DNA from: PLanc-01 sp034678485
GTDB lineage: Bacteria; Planctomycetota; Phycisphaerae; Sedimentisphaerales; Anaerobacaceae
Assembly: GCA_034678485.1 (NCBI GenBank)
Contig: JAXDBU010000043.1
Coordinates: forward strand, 1-64,000
DNA: 64,000 nucleotides
Direction of reading: 5' to 3'
Below the pieces are notes generated by a model. It ran no database searches. It was not told where the DNA came from and was given only the letters and a program-made list of their open reading frames with translations. The position numbers and the translations under genes were made by a program. This document shows positions 52,899 through 63,000 of this stretch, one piece after another (position 1 is the stretch's first letter; each line of letters opens with the position of its first letter).

Positions 52899-53195
52899 TT
52901 GCCTTTCCGTCCGTCCCGGCAGCCTTCTGATCTTGACTACTCGGGGCTGACAGCCCGGGAGCTTGACAACAGCCTCCGCTTCCTCGTCGAGTGGGACCTC
53001 CGCGAGTCGATGACCGAGCAAGGAGTCGAGATCGTCCTGCAGCGGACCCGCGAGCGGTTCAACCAGTCCATCAAGGTCGAGTGCATTCGCCCCGGGACCC
53101 CGCTGTCGCTGGAGGACGCCCGCCGCGAGCTTCCCTTGAAAGCAAAAGGGGAGGCTCCCGGCGGACGCCCGAACCGGACCGTCCGCCCGCGATGA
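52899..53195 (+). pseudogene. Relic of an IS3-family transposase (integrase core)
   Basis: The 98-codon frame contains two pieces of an IS3-type DDE transposase: LVEWDLRESMTEQGVEIVLQR, normally followed by the D-N-G strand, and ECIRPGTPLSLEDARREL, which lies near the C-terminus of the intact protein. About 60 residues that usually separate them, including the second catalytic Asp, are missing, and the end is cut. No terminal inverted repeats are evident. It lies 120 bases after tRNA-Thr, a common landing area for mobile DNA. Confidence 0.7.
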
Positions 53196-53619
53196 AAAGC
53201 CGTCTGCAAACCGGCGAGAGCCGTCACCTCGCCCGGCTCCCGACCCAGCTCTTGACGGCGCCCGGGCGGCAGTCCATGATTCCTGCATCAGCCCAGACAC
53301 CGACTCACTGGGCCGACCAGAGCAGTTGTCCAATTCCCGCTGAACCAACACGCCCTGCTGGAGTCTAACAGGGGGTAGAACAGCTTGTCGAGTGCCCGCG
53401 ACCGGCTATAATCGGCAGGATGGATTGTCGGTCGCTGCGGGACAAGACCAGCGGACGGGCACGTGACTGGACTTGCCGGCAATACGGTGGGAACATACGG
53501 CTCCGGTTGTCGCGGGCTGCGGGAACGGCGCGGTACTCGTACAGTCGGGGGAGTTGCTTTCGAGGACATGCCGCGATTCTGAGGGGATTCGCGGCAAACG
53601 GAGACGGAGGGGAGCAGAT
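53196..53619. other. Gene-free region before the ECF sigma gene
   Basis: About 420 bases without a supportable gene. It contains the promoter at 53385-53412 and a leader of about 200 bases to the sigma factor ATG. Confidence 0.5.
53385..53412 (+). promoter_or_regulatory. Promoter of the ECF sigma/kinase cluster
   Basis: TTGTCG (53385-53390) and a perfect TATAAT (53407-53412) are 16 bases apart. The long leader (about 200 bases) to the ATG at 53620 leaves room for further control. Confidence 0.65.
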
Positions 53620-54177
53620 ATGCATCAGGTTACGCGTATTCTGAATGCCATTGAAGGGGGCGACGCTGGAGCTATCGATGCATTGCTCCCGGCGGTCTAC
53701 GATGAACTCCGCCTCATGGCGGCTCAGAAACTCGCCCGCGAACGGCCTGGCAACACCCTGCAAGCGACTGCCCTGGTCCACGAGGCTTATTTGCGGCTCG
53801 TGGGCTCAGAGGGCCAGCCTTGGCAGAGTCGGACGTACTTCTTCGGGGCGGCCGCCGAGGCCATGCGTCGCATCCTGATAGACAACGCCCGGCGAAAGCA
53901 CCGTCTCAAACGAGGGGGCGACCGCGTGCGGATGGAGCTTCAGGAGGACGACTTGGCCTCCGACGGGTGTTCAGACGACCTGATTGCTCTGGACGAGGCC
54001 CTTACGGAACTGGCTCAAACGGACCCGGCTAAGGCCGAACTGGTGAAATTGCGGTATTTTGCCGGTCTGACCATAGAACAGGCTGCTGAGGTGCTCGGCA
54101 TCTCCTCGGCGACAGCCAAACGCCAGTGGACCTATGCCAGGGCCTGGCTCTACGGGCGAATCCGCTCCGGTGACTGA
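53620..54177 (+). CDS. ECF-type RNA polymerase sigma factor (planctomycete ECF subfamily)
   Basis: A 185-residue sigma factor of the ECF kind common in planctomycetes. Region 2 is short and starts around LLPAVYDELRLMAAQKLARER; TALVHEAYLRLVG and FFGAAAEAMRRILIDNARRK are subfamily marks. Region 4 ends with LTIEQAAEVLGISSATAKRQWTYARAWL. GGAGGGGAG precedes the ATG at 53620; an open frame upstream is not homologous. The kinase gene downstream suggests control by phosphorylation in place of a classical anti-sigma factor, as known for similar pairs; here this is inference. Confidence 0.92.
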   Translation: MHQVTRILNAIEGGDAGAIDALLPAVYDELRLMAAQKLARERPGNTLQATALVHEAYLRLVGSEGQPWQSRTYFFGAAAEAMRRILIDNARRKHRLKRGGDRVRMELQEDDLASDGCSDDLIALDEALTELAQTDPAKAELVKLRYFAGLTIEQAAEVLGISSATAKRQWTYARAWLYGRIRSGD

Positions 54178-54184
54178 CCTGCCC

Positions 54185-54253
54185 CGTTCTTTCTCAGATT
54201 TCCCCAGAAATCTTGATCCAACCGCGATCCAGGCGACGCAGGACCCTGCGAAG
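54185..54253 (+). repeat. Intergenic element, copy 1 (after the ECF gene)
   Basis: About 69 bases that resemble 58818-58888: a T/C-rich start (CGTTCTTTCTC), then CTTGATCC..CCGCGATCC and GACGCAGGACC-TG-GAAG. The core 45 bases match the second copy at about 35 positions. Each copy begins shortly after a stop codon and precedes a small or secreted-protein gene, so it may be a promoter or regulatory site for the cluster's own sigma factor. Confidence 0.55.
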
Positions 54254-54301
54254 ACAGAGGACACGAAATCAAAGGGGCCTGAAAGAGCAAGGAGATCAGT
54301 C

Positions 54302-54511
54302 ATGAACGCCTGGATCAACACAATCACCGAGATGATCGGGATCGGACGTGGTGGGATGGATGTTTCGCTGTCGGACCTGAGCCTCCTGGTTCCGGACGCC
54401 CGCTGGCTGATGGTGGTTGGGGCCGTCGCGGCATTCTGCTTCGTGGCCGCCTGCCAGGACGCGTGGACCGACCGAGGGGAAAACAGGAAGTCGGATAGAA
54501 ACCAGCAGTGA
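54302..54511 (+). CDS. Small single-pass membrane protein between sigma factor and kinase
   Basis: A 69-residue protein with one hydrophobic helix (about 33-51, WLMVVGAVAAFCFVAAC) and a charged tail. A strong AAGGAG lies before the ATG at 54302. No family is recognised. Its place between an ECF sigma gene and a membrane kinase suggests a helper or link in that signalling unit, but this is only context. Confidence 0.6.
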   Translation: MNAWINTITEMIGIGRGGMDVSLSDLSLLVPDARWLMVVGAVAAFCFVAACQDAWTDRGENRKSDRNQQ

Positions 54512-54547
54512 AACTGGGACCGGTAGCCAGAAACGGGGAGAAAGCCG

Positions 54548-57500
54548 ATGGGACGCGGGAAGAATGCCGAAGGGGTTTTCAACAAGGCGGTGGACCTATC
54601 GGATGCGGCGGAGCGGGCGGCATTTCTGGACGAGGCCTGCGCCGGGGATGAAAAGCTGCGGGCCGAAGTAGACGCCCTGCTGCGATGGCATCAGGAGGCG
54701 GGCAACTTCCTGGAGGTCCCGGCGGTGGACCCGAATGTCACGTTGGAGACCTCCGCCGTGGCTGAGGGGGCGGGGACGGTCATCGGGCGGTACAAGCTCC
54801 TGGAGAAGGTGGGCGAAGGGGGCATGGCGACGGTCTACATGGCCGAGCAGGCACAGCCGATCCGTCGTCGGGTGGCGTTAAAGGTCATCAAGCTGGGGAT
54901 GGACACCAAACAGGTGATTGCCCGATTCGAAGCGGAGAGACAGGCCCTGGCGATGATGGACCACCCGAATATCGCCAAAGTCCTGGATGCAGGCACCACG
55001 GACACGGGACGGCCTTACTTCGTCATGGAACTGGTCCGCGGCTTGCCGATCACCGAGTTCTGCGACAAGAACAACCTGACCACCAAAGAACGTCTGGAGC
55101 TGTTCACGTCGGTGTGCCAGGCGGTGCAGCATGCCCATCAGCGGGGGATCATCCACCGGGACATCAAGCCGTCGAACATCCTGGTCACACTGCACGATGG
55201 GGAGCCGGTCCCGAAGGTGATCGACTTCGGGATCGCCAAGGCGGTGAATCAACAACTGACGGAGAAGACGGTCTTCACACGTTACTCCCAGATGATCGGC
55301 ACGCCGGAGTACATGAGTCCGGAACAGGCGGAAATGAGCGGCCTGGACATCGACACGCGGACGGACGTGTTCTCCCTGGGCGTGCTGCTATACGAGTTGC
55401 TTACGGGCATGACACCATTCGACTCGGAGTATTTGCTGAGCAAGGGCTACAGCGAGATGCAGCGGATCATCCGGGAAGAGGAGCCCCTGCGTCCGTCCAC
55501 CAAAGTCAGTATGCTGGGTGAGACTCTCACGGATGTGGCGAAATACCGCCGGACGAGTCCGGAGTTGCTGTGCAAACTGATTCGGACGGACCTGGACTGG
55601 ATCGTGATGAAGACGCTGGAGAAGGACCGCAACCGGCGATATGAAACGGCACATGCGCTGGCAGAAGATATCCGACGACATCTGAACGATGAGCCGATAT
55701 CGGCAGGTTCATTGGGTAGACTGTACCATGTGCGCAAGTTCATGCGACGGAATCGATCCCAGCTTATGGCGGGAGCGTGGATGCTCATCTTGATCATGGT
55801 GCTGACGGTCGGAGCCTTGGTCTTTCGCGTGAGGGCGGTCCGTCGCTTCAACGCCGCGTATGCAGGAGGCTTGACGCAGCGATTGCTCGACGCACAGACC
55901 ACCCAAGTCCCTCGCATTATTGAAGAGATGGCTCCCTACAAGAAGTGGACCGAGCCCCTGCTGCGTGAAGCCGAAAGACGCGCCGAGGAAGCGAACGATT
56001 CACGTCAGCGTCTGCATTGTGCGATGGCTTTGCTACCGTCCAATCCATCTCAGGGACAGTATCTATTCGGGCGGTTATTCGAGGCGGAGCCGGAGCAACT
56101 GCGAGTCCTTGCCGACACTCTTCAAGGCCGGCCGGAAGCATCCGTGGATGAGTTGTGGCGGGTCGCTGAGGGCCAAATGGAATCCCCGGATCGGCGACTG
56201 CGTGCCGCCTGTGTTCTGGCCAGACATGATCCGCAGAACACGCGCTGGTCCAGCATTGCCCAACCCGTGGTCGAGATGCTTGTCGAGCAGAACATATTGC
56301 TCGTCAAGCAATGGAAGGACATGCTCAGGCCGCAACATGCTCAGTTGGTTGGCCCTCTGGTCACGGTCTTCAGGGACCGTTCTGCGACACGTGAGATCCA
56401 AAGGAGCATCGCCACGGAGATTCTGGCTGACTTCGCCGCCGATCAACTCGACGTGCTCTGTTCCCTGCTCGTCGATGCTGATCCACGTCAGTTCCGAATC
56501 CTCTTTCCCCTTGTTCAACAGGATGCCGAGAGGGCCTCGGGCTTTCTGGCCCGTGAACTGCACGGGGCTGCGGCGGTCGACTCGACTGAGGATGCACGCG
56601 AGTTACTCGCGAGCCGACAAGCCAACGCCGCCGTGGCACTGCTGCGGCTGGGGATGCCGGAGCAGATCTGGTCACTGCTGCGATGTGCGCCGGACCCACG
56701 ATTACGCACCTGCCTTATTCACCGACTCCAGGCCTTTGAGGTAGATCCGATCACGGTTGCGCACCGATTGCCGGAGGAAGCCGATCCAGGCGTCCGCGCC
56801 GGATTGATCCTTGCTCTCAGTGAATACCCCTTTGAGGACATCGCCTCAGTGCACCGTGCTCCCCTTGTCGAGCGACTTCTGAGCGCGTACCGCGATGACG
56901 CGGAGTCCCGCATTCACAGCGCAGCGGAATACACGCTGCGAACCTGGGGGTACAGCCAGCTCCTCCGTCAGATCGACGAACTGCTCGTCAGCGAAGACAT
57001 ACAGCGGAATCAACGATGGTACATCAACGGGCAAGGTCAGACTCTGGCCGTCGTCGCGGGTCCCGTCGAATTCATGATGGGACCGGGACCGTCTGTTCCA
57101 GATCGAGCATCTTGGCCAAGTCCCATCGCGGTGCGGATCGACCGTAGCTTTGCTATGGCGACAAAAGAAGTCACACAGCAGCAATTCGGCCGCTTTCTGA
57201 AGGACTATCCTGAGATGCGGCTTGCGCCCACGAACGCCGCCGGCGCCGGCCCGGATGCTCCGGTCCGGTGCACTTGGTATCAAGCAGCCAGCTACTGTCG
57301 ATGGCTCAGTGAGCAAGAAGGAATCCCGGAAGACCAGATGTGTTTTCCTCTCGTGCCCCAGATCGGAGAAGGGATGCAGCCTTATGCAAACTACCTTGAT
57401 CGTACCGGTTATCGCCTGCCCTCGGAGGCGGAATGGGAATACGCCTGTCGCGCCGGTACGACCACGCGTTATTGCTGCGGACACAGTATAGAGACCTTGA

Positions 57501-58792
57501 GCCACTACGGCTGGTATCATGAGAACGCCAATGATGTCCTTCAGCCGGTGGGCAGTCTCAAACCCAACGACTTTGGCCTCTTCGACGTGCATGGCGGCGT
57601 ATGGGAGTATTGTTACGAGAGTGCTGAGGCCCGCCAACGCCGTCGAGTGTCGGGAGACACGATTTGCCTTGATGCGGAAGACACTTGTGCTCTGAACAAC
57701 TATGTGGCACGTGTCTCCCGCGGCGGATCATTCTACGATCGTCCTGTGAATGCCCGTTCCTTCGTCCACAAGCATGGCGCGCCGTACTTGGGCAGTGATG
57801 GGATTCGTCTGGTGCGTACCCTTCCTATCGGCGGATTCCAATCCCTGGAAGGCCGCAGACTCCAGGCATGGGGACCGAATCCGGCCAACGGAACTACGGT
57901 CGGCGTACGCACGGCAACCAAGTTGAGTTGGTCATCCGTGGCCCTGGGTGCGAAGACCCACGAAGTCCATTTCGGCACCGATCCGCAAGCTCTCAAGTCC
58001 CTGGGCCGCTTCCCCGCGGACAAGGACGTTAAGCTGGAAGCGCCCGAACTGGAACCGGGAAGAACATACTGTTGGCGTGTGGATACAGACACGTCGGCCG
58101 GTTCCACGGTGACTGGCAACCTCTGGAGTTTCTCCACGGGCAAGTTAGTGGCGTGGTGGCAGTTTGACGACCCGAACAGCGGCACCGCCGGCGATTCGAC
58201 TGGAAAGGGATTCGAAGGCAAGTTCATGGGAGACGCTCGCGTCGTCTTCGACCAATCACGGGGCCACGTGTTGAGTCTCGATGGCGATGGGGACTATGTT
58301 GATGCTGGCAGCGGTGCCGCCTCGAACCTGGCAGATTCCATGACCGTGGCAGCCTGGATCAAGGTGAACGCCTTTGACAGGCGATGCCAGGCCATCGTGA
58401 CCAAGGGCGATAGCGAAGGCTGGAGACTGCAGCGAGACAACATGCGACGAACCATTGAGTTCGCATGCGCCGGCGTCAATGTGGTTGGGGCCAGCTTCAA
58501 CGAGATTCACGGAAAGAAGCCCGTGGACGACGGCAACTGGCACCACCTCGTCGGTCGTTACGACGGCAGCACGATGTTCTTGCATGTGGATGGTCAACTG
58601 GACGCGTTTGCGGCGGCGTCAGGGCACTTGCGTACCAACAGCCTCCCTGTCTTGATCGGCCAAAATGGTCAGCATCTCTCGCGGGAATGGCATGGTCTCA
58701 TCGATGATGTTCGCATCTATGACTACGCATTGACCGATGCGGAGATAGGACGCCTGTACGCTGACGGCGAGCATGGGGCGGCGGAGCCGTAG
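54548..58792 (+). CDS. Giant membrane serine/threonine kinase with FGE-sulfatase and LamG domains
   Basis: A 1414-residue protein. Residues about 80-370 are a Hanks-type kinase: glycine loop GEGGMATVY, VALKVIK lysine, HRDIKPSN (D205), DFG and GTPEYMSPEQ, so it looks active. A membrane helix (about 407-428) leads to the outside part: helical repeats (about 440-820), an FGE/SUMF1 domain (about 835-1090: EVTQQQFGRF, YRLPSEAEWEYACRAGT, FGLFDVHGGVWEY, SRGGSFYD), a fibronectin-like linker (about 1100-1195) and a LamG domain (about 1200-1400: DGDGDYVDAG, AAWIKV, WHHLVGRYDG). It probably senses an outer ligand and signals inward, perhaps to the ECF sigma factor. GGGGAG precedes the ATG. Confidence 0.92.
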   Translation: MGRGKNAEGVFNKAVDLSDAAERAAFLDEACAGDEKLRAEVDALLRWHQEAGNFLEVPAVDPNVTLETSAVAEGAGTVIGRYKLLEKVGEGGMATVYMAEQAQPIRRRVALKVIKLGMDTKQVIARFEAERQALAMMDHPNIAKVLDAGTTDTGRPYFVMELVRGLPITEFCDKNNLTTKERLELFTSVCQAVQHAHQRGIIHRDIKPSNILVTLHDGEPVPKVIDFGIAKAVNQQLTEKTVFTRYSQMIGTPEYMSPEQAEMSGLDIDTRTDVFSLGVLLYELLTGMTPFDSEYLLSKGYSEMQRIIREEEPLRPSTKVSMLGETLTDVAKYRRTSPELLCKLIRTDLDWIVMKTLEKDRNRRYETAHALAEDIRRHLNDEPISAGSLGRLYHVRKFMRRNRSQLMAGAWMLILIMVLTVGALVFRVRAVRRFNAAYAGGLTQRLLDAQTTQVPRIIEEMAPYKKWTEPLLREAERRAEEANDSRQRLHCAMALLPSNPSQGQYLFGRLFEAEPEQLRVLADTLQGRPEASVDELWRVAEGQMESPDRRLRAACVLARHDPQNTRWSSIAQPVVEMLVEQNILLVKQWKDMLRPQHAQLVGPLVTVFRDRSATREIQRSIATEILADFAADQLDVLCSLLVDADPRQFRILFPLVQQDAERASGFLARELHGAAAVDSTEDARELLASRQANAAVALLRLGMPEQIWSLLRCAPDPRLRTCLIHRLQAFEVDPITVAHRLPEEADPGVRAGLILALSEYPFEDIASVHRAPLVERLLSAYRDDAESRIHSAAEYTLRTWGYSQLLRQIDELLVSEDIQRNQRWYINGQGQTLAVVAGPVEFMMGPGPSVPDRASWPSPIAVRIDRSFAMATKEVTQQQFGRFLKDYPEMRLAPTNAAGAGPDAPVRCTWYQAASYCRWLSEQEGIPEDQMCFPLVPQIGEGMQPYANYLDRTGYRLPSEAEWEYACRAGTTTRYCCGHSIETLSHYGWYHENANDVLQPVGSLKPNDFGLFDVHGGVWEYCYESAEARQRRRVSGDTICLDAEDTCALNNYVARVSRGGSFYDRPVNARSFVHKHGAPYLGSDGIRLVRTLPIGGFQSLEGRRLQAWGPNPANGTTVGVRTATKLSWSSVALGAKTHEVHFGTDPQALKSLGRFPADKDVKLEAPELEPGRTYCWRVDTDTSAGSTVTGNLWSFSTGKLVAWWQFDDPNSGTAGDSTGKGFEGKFMGDARVVFDQSRGHVLSLDGDGDYVDAGSGAASNLADSMTVAAWIKVNAFDRRCQAIVTKGDSEGWRLQRDNMRRTIEFACAGVNVVGASFNEIHGKKPVDDGNWHHLVGRYDGSTMFLHVDGQLDAFAAASGHLRTNSLPVLIGQNGQHLSREWHGLIDDVRIYDYALTDAEIGRLYADGEHGAAEP

Positions 58793-58817
58793 GATCACGT
58801 CCGTCCGGTCTGTTCGC

Positions 58818-58888
58818 CGGTCTTTTTCTTCACTTTCTGCACAATTCTTGAGCCGAACACGATCCGGATGACGCAGGACCGTGTGAAG
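58818..58888 (+). repeat. Intergenic element, copy 2 (after the kinase gene)
   Basis: About 71 bases similar to 54185-54253: T-rich GGTCTTTTTCTTC, then CTTGAGCC..CACGATCC and GACGCAGGACC-TG-GAAG. It starts 25 bases after the kinase stop and ends about 155 bases before the next ATG. Confidence 0.55.
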
Positions 58889-59042
58889 GCCAATTGCCGT
58901 TGCGACTTGCCGACGCCGGACACTTGGGGCCGGAAAGGAGGTGTCAGCGGGCGCGCATGGGACGAGCGACAGTAGGATGAGAGAATGGCTGTGGGACGAA
59001 CAACATCAATTGCTGTCAACGTGTATTGAGAAGGAGACAACC

Positions 59043-59864
59043 ATGAAGACGAAGATGCAGAAGTTGGGACGGATGTCAGCGGTGGGTCTGGTTCTGATGA
59101 CGGTGAGTTCCTTGGGTCTCGGGGCGGAACAGAGTGTCCCCATGCACAATCTCTTCATCTTTGAAGAGTGCGTTGAACCTGCCCAAATGGAGACGTACAT
59201 GAAGGGCCGAGCGGAGCAGGCGAGCCTTGCCGCCAAGCACGACTTCGAGTTTCCATTCTTGAAGTTCGTGGACAACTTCAAAGTCGTGACTTGCGGCGTC
59301 TTCGAGAAATTCGCGGCCATCGACGAGTTTCCCGCGATTCTGGAGGAATACGTCAAGAAGACCGGGGGACGGGACAAGGAGCTGGACGATCTGTGCGCGA
59401 AATGCGTGAGATCCGCTTCTTCATCCATCGCTGTGTATCGGCCCGACCTCTCCTATCACGCAAAGAACCCGGCATTCACGCCGGACTACTCCAAGCCGTT
59501 CTTCACGGTCATGGTCACCTACCACGTCAAACCCCACAAGTACGATCAGGCGGTCGAAGTGGCGAAGAAGATCAAGGACCTCTACGAGAAGCGTGGGGCT
59601 TTGGCCAGCTACCGGATCTACGAGAGGATGTGCGGTGAAAATGTGCCTGTGATCTTCGGCGTCATGTGTGCCCAAGACAAGGCTCAATTCGTCGAGATCG
59701 ACAAGAAGGACCAGGAGAAGTTCGGGGCAGAGGCCGAGAGAGTGTTCAACGCGAACCTGAACATCATCAACGGAATCGAATCGTCCGAAGCCATGTACGT
59801 CCCCGAGATCAGCTACATGCCGAAACAGGTATCGGGCGAAGGGCAGGAAGCGATGCCTTGGTAG
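59043..59864 (+). CDS. Exported protein with two alpha+beta-barrel-like domains
   Basis: A 273-residue protein with a signal peptide (about 1-28, ending GLGA). The mature part seems to be two similar ferredoxin-like units, one starting MHNLFIFEECVEPAQMETY and one FTVMVTYHVKPHKYDQAVE, each ending in a short strand (SSIAVYRPDLSY; SSEAMYVPEISY). This recalls dimeric alpha+beta barrels; the function is unknown. AAGGAGA precedes the ATG at 59043. It is the last gene of the ECF/kinase cluster and follows copy 2 of the intergenic element, so it could be a target of that system. Confidence 0.65.
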   Translation: MKTKMQKLGRMSAVGLVLMTVSSLGLGAEQSVPMHNLFIFEECVEPAQMETYMKGRAEQASLAAKHDFEFPFLKFVDNFKVVTCGVFEKFAAIDEFPAILEEYVKKTGGRDKELDDLCAKCVRSASSSIAVYRPDLSYHAKNPAFTPDYSKPFFTVMVTYHVKPHKYDQAVEVAKKIKDLYEKRGALASYRIYERMCGENVPVIFGVMCAQDKAQFVEIDKKDQEKFGAEAERVFNANLNIINGIESSEAMYVPEISYMPKQVSGEGQEAMPW

Positions 59865-60097
59865 AGCGCAATGGCGCAAACGGCAGCTTCGGCTTGACGA
59901 GTCCCGTAACTGGATTGTGATTGCTGGAGACCTGTGGGGCCTGCGGGGTCATCTCGCGGGCCCCTTCGGTGCGCGCCGGGGAATTACAGGTCGCGAGTGG
60001 GGGTCCAATACCACGGCGAACCCAGGTTACGCCGTGAGCGACGTTGTCACATCCATTGGATGCCCTTCATGGCCGTCCTGAGTCTACGGCAACAGCG

Positions 60098-63000
60098 TCA
60101 TTTGCTGATGGTGAACGTCTGTGGAGGACTGTATTCCGTTTCGGCGACGATTCTCTCTCGTCGTACCACCTCCACCCGGTACCTTACCTTGTACGTACCT
60201 GGCGGGAGCTTCTTGAATGTGACCTCATTTCTTCTCGCAATGAGGCGTTCAATGTACTTCTTTCGAGCGCTCAGCTCCACTGCATAGCGAACTCTGAGGG
60301 TCCTTCCGCTCTGCGCCATCTGAGCCTCGGTAAGCACTTCCGTGGGCTCAATGACCGACAACACGCCGGTTTCGATATCCACGTTGAGGTCAAATGCCTT
60401 GAACGACAACGTGGCGTCCCCATTCGGCGCAAGGGCCTCCACCTGGGGCACGTCATTGAGGACCTCCGATTCGATCTCTTTGGCAACGATCTGCTCAATT
60501 GCACTGTCGCTCGGGGGGGCCACGCTGGGGATCGGGGTGCCCCAGATATCCAGGACCACATTCCCTCGCCCGTTTGGGTCCCAGGTATCGCTGAAGAAGT
60601 CCGCCCAAGTAGTCTGCACCGTGGGAGTCATCACCAGGTCATTGCCCGATCCGGTATTGGCAAAGGGCAGCACCGAGGGAGTGTCCGTGTACAAGCAGAG
60701 GACGTAGTGGCCGGGGCTCAAGGCAATGTCCCCGCTGAGTCGGTAGTAACCCCAGTTCTCCCCGCGATCGGGACACTCGGCGGGAACTGCTGTGTGCGAC
60801 ACGCCAAAGAGCACGTCGTCGATGCCGTAGTTGCTGGAAAAAGGATGCGTGAAGAAACTCTCTTCAGCGGTAGTATCCAGATCCGTGGTGTGAACGACCA
60901 GGTGCCAATTCCCCTCCCCTTGCGGAAAGCGAGCAAACGTGGCCAACTCCTCGAGTTTCATGGGGCTGCCTACGTCCAGTTCGAATCCTGTCACGTTGTA
61001 CGACGCCCCCGTCGACCAAGACTGGGCCGTCAGTATACGGGGGGATGAAACAAGCTCGCCGCCGTTCAAAGCACAGAAATCGGGCATCGTCGCTGGGTTC
61101 TGGTCCAGATCGTCCGTCGAGTTGTTGAGCATGGTGCCGTCCAATTCGGTGTCGGTCATCACATACACCTTGCTCTCAATGCTCCCGTCGAGCCCCCGAG
61201 GATTGCCCACCGGCAGGATACTGACATCGGACTCCTGTATAAGCAAGGCTTCCTGATGGAGTTCCGTACCGACCCAGCCGGAGGGCGTGCTGCCCCCGCC
61301 GACCACCAAAGCGATGGTGTAATCCCCGGCGGGCAACTGCAAGGGCGTCATACGGTAGTAGACATCATAGGAGTTGATGGTATAAGCGACCTTTCCCAAC
61401 GGGATCGAACGGTCCAGATGAACACCTGAAATGTCATAGTTGCTACTCAGCGATTGAGTGTCCCCGCTGCCGGACACGCGTCGGATCAGGACGTGCCCGG
61501 TGGTATTTGCCAGCAGTTGTTCGTTCTCGTCGCCGATCAGGGGACTGACTACTCCAAACTCGCCCTTGATGCCGGCCAGTATATGGCTTGAGGGCAGGTG
61601 CAGGGCAATGGTGGTCACTGCGTAGTCCAGTGGGGCGTCCAGTGCGCCCACAACGTAGCTTGGGAACAGCGGCAAGTCAGCGGCCAACTCATCCAGGGTC
61701 GAGATTCCATTCTCGTCGGCATCCAATCCCTGACACCAGTGGTTGGCCGGTCCGCATGAATGGGGTGCGATCAGTTGACCTGGATCGCCGGACAGGGTCT
61801 CGTAGTAAAGACGCTGACTGCCTGCATCGAGGCGGGCACCCGATTCCAGGACCAAGCTCTTGACATAAAGGGCTTCCCCGTTGTCGGCTGCTGACGTGAC
61901 CTCATCGTCGACCAACATCACGGAGGCCCCGGCTTGGATCGTAAGCGAGGCCAGGGTCAGATTCGAGGTCGATTGCTCCGGCACTGGATTCAGCATGTGA
62001 ATACCGGGTCGGCACAAGACCATTCCCAGATCACCACACGGTGGCTCGTCCGTGACTTCCAGTTCGCAGCCATCGCCAACCGTCAGATGGATTGCATTAC
62101 CGGCAATCGTCCCGGCAAACGCGTCCGGGTCGATGCCCAGGTGGAGACCTCCTTGAGTGTAGACGGTGTTGTCCGTGAACATGGCTTGATCATGCACCTC
62201 GATGCTGCCGAAATCGATGCCATTGATCGTGGTCTCTGCGTGAATGCAGTTCTCGGAGAGCGCTGCCGTGTCCCAGGCCAATAGGATAGCCTGGGGGGCC
62301 AGATAGACCGTCTTATGCTCCAACCGTGCGCTGTCACACAGCATCAGGGAGCCATCGCACAGAATCTCGCTTCCGGGATTCGACGGGGCGTCGGCTGCGG
62401 TGACTACGCCGTTGCCACGAATGACCAGTCCGGCGTCTGGCGGCACACGCAGCGTACCGGCGCCTGTCAACATCGCCTCGACAGTCACGTCGTCCATGGT
62501 AACGTCGCCGGCATCCGCCACATCAAAGGTCCCACTGCCGCCGAGCAGGGTCTGCTGCACGCGCACCTGGCCGTCCAGGTAGATCGTCCCGTTATCTACC
62601 CACAGCTTGTTCTGGGTGCTGCCGACAATCTTGCAGTTCTTCAGTACCACAGCGGCGCCCTCGCACAACACAGCCGAGTCTCCGCTCAGGGTCAAGCCGT
62701 CGATAACGGTGCTTTCGACTTCGCCATGGTGGATGTGAAAGGCCCACCCTTGGCCACTACAGTCGATCGTGCAGGTTTCGGCGCCGCTGAGGCTTTGCAG
62801 CAGAAAGGCCTTGCCTTTCGGCTCGATGTTGCAGTTTCCCTCGCCGCCATAAGTGCCCGCCATAACAACGATGGTGTCAAATGGTTCGGGATGATCGATG
62901 GCCGCCTGGATGGTGAGGTAGGGGTGTTCCAAGCTGCCGTCTTCATCGGGACCGCCTCGACGCCCATTCCCATCGGCGGTGCTGACGCTGTTGTCGACGA

